Shown here one piece after another: positions 4,897 through 10,367 of a DNA stretch of 12,939 nucleotides. Source of the DNA: JBGSYJ01 sp041750915 (GTDB lineage: Bacteria; Acidobacteriota; Thermoanaerobaculia; Gp7-AA8); the NCBI GenBank assembly GCA_041750915.1, contig JBGSYJ010000139.1:1-12939 (forward strand), given 5' to 3'. Each line of letters begins with the position of its first letter. Within the stretch, counting starts at the first letter, position 1. The translations under genes and the position numbers were made by a program. The notes under the pieces are model-generated. The model saw only the letters and a program-made list of their open reading frames with translations, was not told the origin of the DNA and ran no database searches.

Positions 4897-6531
4897 ATGA
4901 TCACATTCGATCGCGATCCCGCCACGTATAAACACTGGCAGCTCACGTTCGACGGCCCCCTCGCCACTCTTGCCCTGGACGTTGACGAGGATGGCGGCAT
5001 CGAGCCCGGATACAAGCTGAAGCTCAACTCCTATGATCTCGGAGTCGACATCGAGCTGCGCGATGCACTCGAGCGCATTCGATTCGAACATCCCGAAGTC
5101 CGGACAGTCGTCATCGGCAGCGCAAAGGATCGAATGTTCTGCGCGGGAGCAAACATCTACATGCTCGGCAAGTCGAGCCATGCGTGGAAGGTGAATTTCT
5201 GCAAGTTCACGAACGAGACACGCAACTCGATCGAAGACTCGAGCGAGACCTCGGGACTCAAGTTCATCGCGGCCGTGAACGGCACCGCGGCGGGCGGCGG
5301 CTACGAGCTGGCCCTCGCGTGCGATGAGATCCTGCTGGTCGACGATCGGTCGAGCACCGTGAGTTTCCCCGAGGTGCCGTTACTCGCGGTTCTTCCGGGA
5401 ACCGGGGGGCTGACGCGCCTCACAGATAAGCGCAAGGTCCGCAGCGATCTGGCGGACGTCTTCTGCACGATGGCCGAAGGACTCGGCGGGGCAAAGGCAA
5501 AAGCGTGGGGCCTGGTCGATGAAGTGATCGCCCCTCGCAACTTCGAGGAGACGGTTCGCGAACATGCTCTGGCTCTCGCTGAGAAAAGTGACCGCCCCAC
5601 CAATGCGAAGGGCATCGAGCTGACACCGCTCGAGCGGAAGATCGATGAGGCGGGCGTTCATTACGAACACGTCGATGTCGCGATTGGAGAAAACGGAAGG
5701 ACGATCACCATCACGGTCACCGCGCCTTCCGCTGAAGAGCCGGTCGAGATCGATGACATCGTTGCGAAGGGCGCGCAGTGGTGGCCCCTCGCGATGGCAA
5801 GGCAACTCGACGACGCGATCCTCCACCTCCGCACGAACGTTCGCGAAGGCGGCATGTGGCTCTTCGAGACACGGGGCGACATGGATGCGATGCTCCGCAT
5901 GGACGAAGCACTCGCGCGTCAGGCGGACCACTGGCTGGTGCGCGAGACGACGAATCTCATCCGTCGCACGCTTGCGCGCCTCGAGGTTTCGTCGCGCAGC
6001 ATGTATGCAGTCATCGGTGAAGACGCATGCTTCGCTGGAACTCTGTTCGAGCTCGCTCTCGCGGCAGACCGCTCCTTCATGCTCTCGGCCGACAACGGCT
6101 CCCGCATCGCTCTCAGCTCCATGAACTTCGGCCCCTACCGGATGCCGAATCGCATGACGCGTCTCGAGGCGCGGTTCGGCGAAGATGCAGCAGACAAGGT
6201 CTCGGAGCTTAAGACACTCATCGGCGAGAAGATGGACGCCGAGGCAGCGCTCGATGCCGGGCTGATCACGTTCGCGCCCGATGATCTCGACTGGGAAGAC
6301 GAGATCCGAATGGCCGTCGAAGAACGGATCAGCCTCTCGCCCGACGCCCTCACCGGAATGGAAGCGAGCCTTCGTTTCGGCGGCAGAGAAACGGCAGCCA
6401 CGAAGATATTCGGCCGGCTCTCGGCCTGGCAGAACTGGATATTCATCCGTCCGAATGCAGTCGGCGACGAAGGTGCGCTGAAACTCTTCGGCAGCGGTAC
6501 CAAGCCCCGCTTTTCATGGGAAAGGATCTGA
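4897..6531 (+). CDS. boxC: 2,3-epoxybenzoyl-CoA dihydrolase (benzoyl-CoA-dihydrodiol lyase) BoxC
   Basis: Hydrolytically opens the ring of 2,3-epoxybenzoyl-CoA, giving 3,4-dehydroadipyl-CoA semialdehyde and formate, in the aerobic CoA-dependent benzoate (box) pathway. The 544 residues match the family size (about 550) and hold two crotonase-like halves. The first half has the oxyanion-hole segments MFCAGANIYML (80-90) and NGTAAGGGYELALACD (128-143), then FPEVPLLAVLPGTGGLTRL (158-174). The second half is a degenerate copy with CFAGTLFELALAADRSF. The N-terminal region carrying YKHWQLTFDG and GYKLKLNSYDLGVDIELRDA is characteristic of BoxC rather than ordinary enoyl-CoA hydratases. Start ATG 4897 is set by GGAGGT and the TATAAT promoter. 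boxB begins 2 nt after the stop, so the two form an operon under the promoter at 4870. Confidence 0.95.
   Translation: MITFDRDPATYKHWQLTFDGPLATLALDVDEDGGIEPGYKLKLNSYDLGVDIELRDALERIRFEHPEVRTVVIGSAKDRMFCAGANIYMLGKSSHAWKVNFCKFTNETRNSIEDSSETSGLKFIAAVNGTAAGGGYELALACDEILLVDDRSSTVSFPEVPLLAVLPGTGGLTRLTDKRKVRSDLADVFCTMAEGLGGAKAKAWGLVDEVIAPRNFEETVREHALALAEKSDRPTNAKGIELTPLERKIDEAGVHYEHVDVAIGENGRTITITVTAPSAEEPVEIDDIVAKGAQWWPLAMARQLDDAILHLRTNVREGGMWLFETRGDMDAMLRMDEALARQADHWLVRETTNLIRRTLARLEVSSRSMYAVIGEDACFAGTLFELALAADRSFMLSADNGSRIALSSMNFGPYRMPNRMTRLEARFGEDAADKVSELKTLIGEKMDAEAALDAGLITFAPDDLDWEDEIRMAVEERISLSPDALTGMEASLRFGGRETAATKIFGRLSAWQNWIFIRPNAVGDEGALKLFGSGTKPRFSWERI
6522..6526 (+). promoter_or_regulatory. 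Ribosome binding site of boxB
   Basis: AAGGA lies within the last codons of boxC, 7 nt before ATG 6534. It favours this start over the in-frame ATG at 6516, which would overlap boxC. The resulting protein begins MTSITYDDRIPNNV, as BoxB proteins do. Confidence 0.7.
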
Positions 6532-6533
6532 CG

Positions 6534-7958
6534 ATGACATCGATCACTTACGACGACCGCATACCGAACAACGTCGAGCTCTCGACGAACAAGACACTCC
6601 AGCGCGCGCTCGAGCACTGGCAGCCGCGGTTTCTCGACTGGTGGAAAGAGCTCGGCCCCGAGGTCTTCAAACACAACGACGTCTACCTCCGCACGGCGAC
6701 CTCGGTCGACCGGGCAGGATGGGCGACGTTCGGAATGGTCAAGATGCCGGAGTATCGCTGGGGCATCTTCCTCGCCGACCAGACTGAAGACCGCACGATC
6801 GGATTCGGCGACAGCATCGGCGCGCCGGCATGGCAGGTCGTACCGGGCGAGCACCGCTCGACCCTACGCCGTCTCATTGTCACGCAGGGCGACACCGAGC
6901 CTGCTTCCGTGGAGCAGCAGCGCGCCCTCGGCCGCAGCGCGCCTTCCCTCTACGACCTGCGCAATCTGTTTCAGATCAACGTTGAAGAAGGCCGCCACCT
7001 ATGGGCGATGGTGTATCTGCTCCACGCGTACTTCGGACGCGACGGCCGCGAAGAAGCAGAGGGATTGCTCGAGCGCCATTCCGGAGACGTCGACAAGCCA
7101 CGCATCCTCTCGACGTTCAACGAGCCGATCCGCGACTGGCTCTCGTTCTTCATGTTCGCCTACTTCACCGATCGTGACGGCAAGTTTCAGCTCAAAGCTC
7201 TCGCCGAAAGCGGCTTTGATCCTCTTGCGCGCACCTGCCAGTTCATGCTGACGGAAGAAGCGCATCACATGTTCGTTGGCGACACGGGAATCGGGCGCGT
7301 CGTACGGAGGACGGTCGAGGTGATGAACGAGATCAAATCCGATGATCCCGAGCGCGTCCGAGCGGCAGGCGCAATCGACCTGAACACGATTCAAAAGTAC
7401 ATGAACTTCTGGTGCAGTTCCGCGCTCGATCTGTTCGGCGCCGATGTTTCGTCGAACGCCGCGAGCTACTTCGCATCGGGCCTCAAGGGCCGCCCCGACG
7501 AATCGCTCTATGACGATCACGTCGCCGCCGGCGATTACGAGCTCGAAGTGCCGGACAGCGCATCAGGTATTACTACCGAAACGATCTCGATGCGGAACGC
7601 CATGAACGAAGTCATGCGCACCTCGTACGTCCGCGACTGCGAGAACGGTGTGAGGCGCTGGAACAAGATCATTGAGAAGGGCGGCTGGAAGTTCGAGCTG
7701 CGCCTTCCGAGCCCCCGCTTTCGCCGCTCGGTCGGAAGCTGGGCGAACGTGCCGACCGATCCGGCCGGAAACCGGATCACCGCGGAGGCCTTTGCAGCCA
7801 GCATGCAGAACTGGATCCCGATGCCTGCCGACCAGGAATTCGTCAGCTCGCTGATGAAGCCTGTGCTCGAAGTCGGGAAGATCGCGAGCTGGATCGCACC
7901 GCCGGATCGCGGAATCAATAACCTGCCGGTAGATTACGAGTACGTAAGGGTGGCGTGA
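6534..7958 (+). CDS. boxB: Benzoyl-CoA 2,3-epoxidase, oxygenase component BoxB
   Basis: A 474-residue diiron oxygenase that inserts one oxygen atom of O2 into benzoyl-CoA to give the 2,3-epoxide, the first ring-attack step of the box pathway. The N-terminus IPNNVELSTNKTLQRALEHW (10-29) and FLDWWKELGPEVF (33-45) are typical of the family, and the length matches (about 475). Plausible iron ligands are E122 in the DTEPAS segment, E151 and H155 in EEGRHLWAM, and the EEAHH cluster at 241-245. The enzyme normally receives electrons from the reductase BoxA; no boxA is in this window. It is co-transcribed with boxC (2-nt gap) and is the last gene of the operon here. No truncation or missing ligand is visible. 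Cytoplasmic. Confidence 0.96.
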   Translation: MTSITYDDRIPNNVELSTNKTLQRALEHWQPRFLDWWKELGPEVFKHNDVYLRTATSVDRAGWATFGMVKMPEYRWGIFLADQTEDRTIGFGDSIGAPAWQVVPGEHRSTLRRLIVTQGDTEPASVEQQRALGRSAPSLYDLRNLFQINVEEGRHLWAMVYLLHAYFGRDGREEAEGLLERHSGDVDKPRILSTFNEPIRDWLSFFMFAYFTDRDGKFQLKALAESGFDPLARTCQFMLTEEAHHMFVGDTGIGRVVRRTVEVMNEIKSDDPERVRAAGAIDLNTIQKYMNFWCSSALDLFGADVSSNAASYFASGLKGRPDESLYDDHVAAGDYELEVPDSASGITTETISMRNAMNEVMRTSYVRDCENGVRRWNKIIEKGGWKFELRLPSPRFRRSVGSWANVPTDPAGNRITAEAFAASMQNWIPMPADQEFVSSLMKPVLEVGKIASWIAPPDRGINNLPVDYEYVRVA

Positions 7959-7961
7959 AAC

Positions 7962-7993
7962 AGTAGCCAGTAGTCAGGAGTCAGTAGACAGGA
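7962..7993 (+). repeat. Short degenerate CAGTAG/CAGGAG tandem repeat
   Basis: Three nucleotides after the boxB stop, overlapping units of the type CAGTAG, CCAGTAGTCAGGAG and TCAGTAGACAGGAG repeat with a period of 6-8 nt. It is non-coding and low complexity. The function is unknown. Confidence 0.5.
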
Positions 7994-8000
7994 GCCCGCC

Positions 8001-8036
8001 CTCCCGGATCGGACTTGCAACAGCCCGGTCCGGGAG
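8001..8036 (+). terminator. Possible terminator of the boxCB operon
   Basis: CTCCCGGA (8001-8008) pairs with TCCGGGAG (8029-8036), and four more pairs including one G-U extend the stem to 12 bp around a loop of about 12 nt. It is about 40 nt past the boxB stop. No T-run follows, so intrinsic termination is uncertain. Confidence 0.4.
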
Positions 8037-8043
8037 CGAGTGC

Positions 8044-8119
8044 GTGACGTCATTCACGGCTCAGCTGGACATTCACGGCCGAACTGTATTCAATGTTCCT
8101 GGCTGGTGAATGACGTTAC
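8044..8119. promoter_or_regulatory. CATTCAC repeats and inverted repeat ahead of the response regulator
   Basis: CATTCACGGC occurs twice in direct orientation (8051-8060, 8070-8079; period 19), and the complement GTGAATG is at 8106-8112. GTGACGTCATTCAC (8044-8057) and GTGAATGACGTTAC (8106-8119) pair over 14 bp with one wobble. This could be a regulator-binding array or a leader hairpin masking the start. No clear -10/-35 pair is visible. Confidence 0.45.
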
Positions 8120-8645
8120 CGTGACTTCCTCCACTGATTTACGCATCCTCGTAGTCGACGACGATCAGGCGATTCGCAATCTTCTCTGTGCCGTGCTCCG
8201 GCGTAGAGGCCTCGAGGTCGATCCGGCTGGAAATGGCGCAGAAGGGCTCGCGATGCTCGCCGCGCGTCCGTACGCCGTCATTCTGCTCGATCTCATGATG
8301 CCTCTCGTCGACGGACATCTCTTCCTGCAGAGACTTGCGGAGCTCGAACTCGATCCCCGTCCCATCGTTCTGGTCATCAGCGCCAGCGACGAATCCGATT
8401 TCCGGAAACTCGCGCGCGGAAGCGTCTCCGCGATCATCCGGAAGCCGTTCGACATCATGGAACTGGCCGATCTGGTCACCGCATGCGTTAATTCATGCGT
8501 TGTGGAGAGCGACGAGGCCGCCGGCGAGGCGACACAGCGCCCTCGGCTTCCGATCACCGGCGAACGGACTGCCCCGGTCCTCTCGTCATCGGTCGCTCCC
8601 GAGAAACCGGACGACCCTCCGATCGTTCCACGCGACAGGTCGTAG
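8106..8645 (+). CDS. Stand-alone response-regulator receiver protein with disordered tail
   Basis: A 179-residue protein whose residues 11-135 form a CheY-like receiver. Acidic pocket D18-D19-D20 (LVVDDD), phospho-acceptor D62 (LLDLMMP), switch Ser 92 (VISAS) and K113-P114 (IRKPF) are all present, so phosphorylation should be possible. After the receiver there is only a 45-residue Pro/Glu/Arg-rich tail with no recognisable output domain. No histidine kinase is adjacent, so the partner is unknown. The start is uncertain. GTG 8106 and GTG 8121 both fit just ahead of the domain, neither has a Shine-Dalgarno site, and an in-frame GTG also exists at 8040. The gene ends at a terminator shared with the convergent cold-shock gene. 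Confidence 0.85.
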   Translation: MNDVTVTSSTDLRILVVDDDQAIRNLLCAVLRRRGLEVDPAGNGAEGLAMLAARPYAVILLDLMMPLVDGHLFLQRLAELELDPRPIVLVISASDESDFRKLARGSVSAIIRKPFDIMELADLVTACVNSCVVESDEAAGEATQRPRLPITGERTAPVLSSSVAPEKPDDPPIVPRDRS

Positions 8646-8657
8646 AGGGCGCATGAA

Positions 8658-8685
8658 AAAAGCAGGCGATCGCTCGCCTGCTTTT
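8658..8685. terminator. Bidirectional intrinsic terminator
   Basis: AAAAGCAGGCGA (8658-8669) and TCGCCTGCTTTT (8674-8685) form a perfect 12-bp stem with loop TCGC, flanked by an A-run on one side and a T-run on the other. It lies between two converging stop codons (8645 and 8709) and should terminate both. Confidence 0.9.
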
Positions 8686-8708
8686 CTTGAATTGTGGTTC
8701 TGTTTATG

Positions 8709-8915
8709 TCAAACGATGGTGACGTTCGAAGCCTGAAGACCCTTTGGGCCGTTGACCACGTCGTACTCGACTTCGGCGCCTTCAGCCAGGCTGCGAAACC
8801 CCTGCGACTGAATGGCCGTGTAGTGAACGAAAAGATCCTCTCCACTTGCACCGGTAATGAATCCAAAACCCTTGGCATCGTTGAACCACTTGACTCTTCC
8901 TACTTCTCTACTCAT
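8709..8915 (-). CDS. csp: Cold-shock domain protein (CspA family)
   Basis: A 68-residue single OB-fold nucleic-acid-binding protein, the normal length for the family. It carries RNP1 KGFGFI (15-20) and RNP2 DLFVHY (27-32), preceded by GRVKWFND and ended by PKGLQASNVTIV, all standard landmarks. Such proteins bind single-stranded RNA or DNA and act as RNA chaperones, either on cold shock or constitutively. Start ATG (8915-8913) has AAGGAG (8930-8925) 9 nt upstream. About 210 nt separate it from the divergent PilZ gene, room for the long 5' leader common in this family, but I cannot identify a cold-box or temperature-responsive fold. It shares a terminator with the response regulator. Confidence 0.96.
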   Translation of the reverse strand: MSREVGRVKWFNDAKGFGFITGASGEDLFVHYTAIQSQGFRSLAEGAEVEYDVVNGPKGLQASNVTIV

Positions 8916-9128
8916 GCTCCAGATCTCCTTGTAGTTTCCTGCTTCGCTGGAGATTTCGCGGCCGGATCCATTCCTGCGCTGCTAGCTCTGAACCAGTTCG
9001 ACAGTGTTCTTCAGAAAACGCACCGTTTTTCGGGTTAATTCCGAATTCCAACCGTGGCGATGTCTACCCGGGGCCGCGAGAAAACGCCGGTTGAATAGTG
9101 AGCGGATTTTCTCTAAGCTTGCGGGCAG

Positions 9129-9500
9129 ATGCCAGACGCAGAGCGCCGACGTATCCAGCGAATCAGCCTTGACCAGCCCCTCAGCGGCCGGCTCTCGGGG
9201 ATGAGGGTCACGATCCTGGACCTGAGCACCATTGGAGCGCGTGTCGAGCACACCTTTCCTCTTGCCCGCGGAAGACGACTACGGCTCGATTTCCCCTTCG
9301 AGGACGAGACGATCACAATCCACTGCGACGTGACCCGCTGCGTCAGCCCGAAAGGCAGCGGCGTCGTCCAGCCTCAGGGGTACACCTCCGGCCTGCAATT
9401 CGTCGAGCCGCTCGGTACCTCGCGCGCATCTCTTCTTCGGATGATCCTTGCGATGGTCACCAGCGACCTCACGAAGCCGAAGTCTCCGACCGAGCATTGA
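9129..9500 (+). CDS. PilZ-domain protein (probable c-di-GMP effector)
   Basis: A 123-residue protein consisting mainly of one PilZ domain. It has both c-di-GMP-binding signatures: RxxxR in RRIQR (7-11) near the N-terminus and DxSxxG in DLSTIG (31-36), followed by the usual beta-strand pattern up to GLQFVEPLG. No catalytic or membrane segment is present, so it likely acts as a small cytosolic adaptor that changes partner binding when c-di-GMP is bound; the partner is unknown. Start ATG 9129 leaves the RxxxR motif at the extreme N-terminus and has only a weak upstream GCGGG. Its 3' end overlaps the convergent NUDIX gene by 32 bp. A GGDEF-EAL gene that could set c-di-GMP levels lies about 0.9 kb downstream. 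Confidence 0.88.
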   Translation: MPDAERRRIQRISLDQPLSGRLSGMRVTILDLSTIGARVEHTFPLARGRRLRLDFPFEDETITIHCDVTRCVSPKGSGVVQPQGYTSGLQFVEPLGTSRASLLRMILAMVTSDLTKPKSPTEH

Positions 9501-9951
9501 TCAGCAACTCGCAGGCACGACGGATGATCAGCGAATGGTCGAACGCGAGCTCCATTGTGTTTTCAAATCTCACCCACTGAGCTGCGTCCGCATCGTCCCC
9601 GGCCGTTGCAGTGATCAGCGAGTCGACCACCGCGCCGTACGCAACGCTGATCGTACGGCCTCTGGGATCGCGTCCGGGATCGCCGAAGGCGCCGATCTGC
9701 CGCAGTTCGATTCCGTCGATTCCCGTTTCTTCCTTCAGTTCGCGGGCGGCCGCATCTTCGAGAGGCTCGAACTGTTCGACATAACCGCCGGGTAGCGCCC
9801 ATGCACCTTTCCACGGATCGAGCGATCTGCGGATCAGCAGAACGTGGACATCCGAAGACGAAGGATGGAGCAGGGCGATGTCGACGGTGACCGCGGGACG
9901 GGGATAGTCATAGCAGAATCTGCCTGTGACGTCGTTCGGTTCGTTCGTCAT
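9469..9951 (-). CDS. NUDIX hydrolase
   Basis: A 160-residue hydrolase with a complete Nudix box, residues 56-78: G, five residues, E62, seven residues, R70-E71-L72, then E74-E75-x-G77-I78. This motif binds the divalent metal that cleaves nucleoside-diphosphate-X substrates. The N-terminal YPRPAVTVDIALL and VLLIRRSLDPWKGAWALPGG segments resemble ADP-ribose/NAD-related Nudix proteins, but substrate cannot be fixed from sequence by eye. Start ATG 9951 has no strong Shine-Dalgarno site; TATAGC about 50 nt upstream could be a -10 box. The 3' end overlaps the PilZ gene on the other strand by 32 bp. It is cytoplasmic, and a housecleaning or NAD-turnover role is the general expectation. Confidence 0.92.
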   Translation of the reverse strand: MTNEPNDVTGRFCYDYPRPAVTVDIALLHPSSSDVHVLLIRRSLDPWKGAWALPGGYVEQFEPLEDAAARELKEETGIDGIELRQIGAFGDPGRDPRGRTISVAYGAVVDSLITATAGDDADAAQWVRFENTMELAFDHSLIIRRACELLINARSETSAS

Positions 9952-10066
9952 TTCAGCTAACCCACAACTATGAGGGGCGGTGGAGGTTCCGAGCTATAGA
10001 CGGTACACTAGAAACAACGGCGAAGTCTCGGAGTCCTCGATCAGAGGCTGTGAATTGATCGCGCGA

Positions 10067-10157
10067 GTGTCATCCCGAGCGGCGAGCGAGGGATCTGGGC
10101 GGTGGCTCCTCTGAAAGGCCCCCTCCCAGATCCCTCGCTCGCCGCTCGGGATGACAC
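10067..10157. repeat. Long perfect palindrome, TGTCATCC...GAGCG family, copy 2
   Basis: A perfect 33-bp inverted repeat (10067-10099 and 10125-10157) with a 25-nt loop. The arm begins GTGTCATCCCGAGCGGCGAG and ends GGGATCTGGG. It lies in the 416-nt gap between the divergent NUDIX and GGDEF-EAL genes, upstream of both, so it cannot be a terminator for either. Arm and loop closely match the copy at 12861-12939. Confidence 0.9.
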
Positions 10158-10265
10158 ACCTTGCGATTGATTTTCTACAGCCGAGCAAGAGGAAGCGGAG
10201 TGGCGTGAAGGGTTCGGTCGGATGGAACGGATCTTGCGGCAAGGGGTCACATTGATCCCGCGAGC

Positions 10266-10340
10266 AACCTTTGCAGAATCAGCAGGTTTCGTCGCACAGG
10301 GCAGACGGAGCCGGGCTGAGACCGGCATGTGCGGACTCCG
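10266..10340 (+). other. Structured 5' leader candidate of the GGDEF-EAL gene
   Basis: Between copy 2 of the palindrome and TTG 10368 the plus strand can form AACCT/AGGTT (10266-10270, 10284-10288), CGCACA/TGTGCG (10293-10298, 10328-10333), GCCGG/CCGGC (10310-10314, 10322-10326) and CGGAG/CTCCG (10306-10310, 10336-10340). The last pairing crosses CGCACA/TGTGCG, implying either a pseudoknot or two alternative folds, 28-60 nt before the start codon. It does not fit a known riboswitch class. I saw nothing else clear in 9952-10367 and no convincing promoter. Confidence 0.35.
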
Positions 10341-10367
10341 GGGATTTCATGACTGTCGGAGCGTCCG

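Noticed and set aside
6516..6533. Upstream start of boxB overlapping boxC
   Set aside because: The AAGGA site and the family-typical N-terminus favour ATG 6534.
10293..10303. CGCACAGGGCA resembling the start of a c-di-GMP-I (GEMM) riboswitch
   Set aside because: The downstream GACGCAAAGCC-like segment and tetraloop receptor are missing, so the match covers one strand segment only.
10314..10321. GCTGAGA resembling the TPP riboswitch (thi box)
   Set aside because: Only this short piece matches; the later conserved parts of the thi box are absent and the gene has no link to thiamine.
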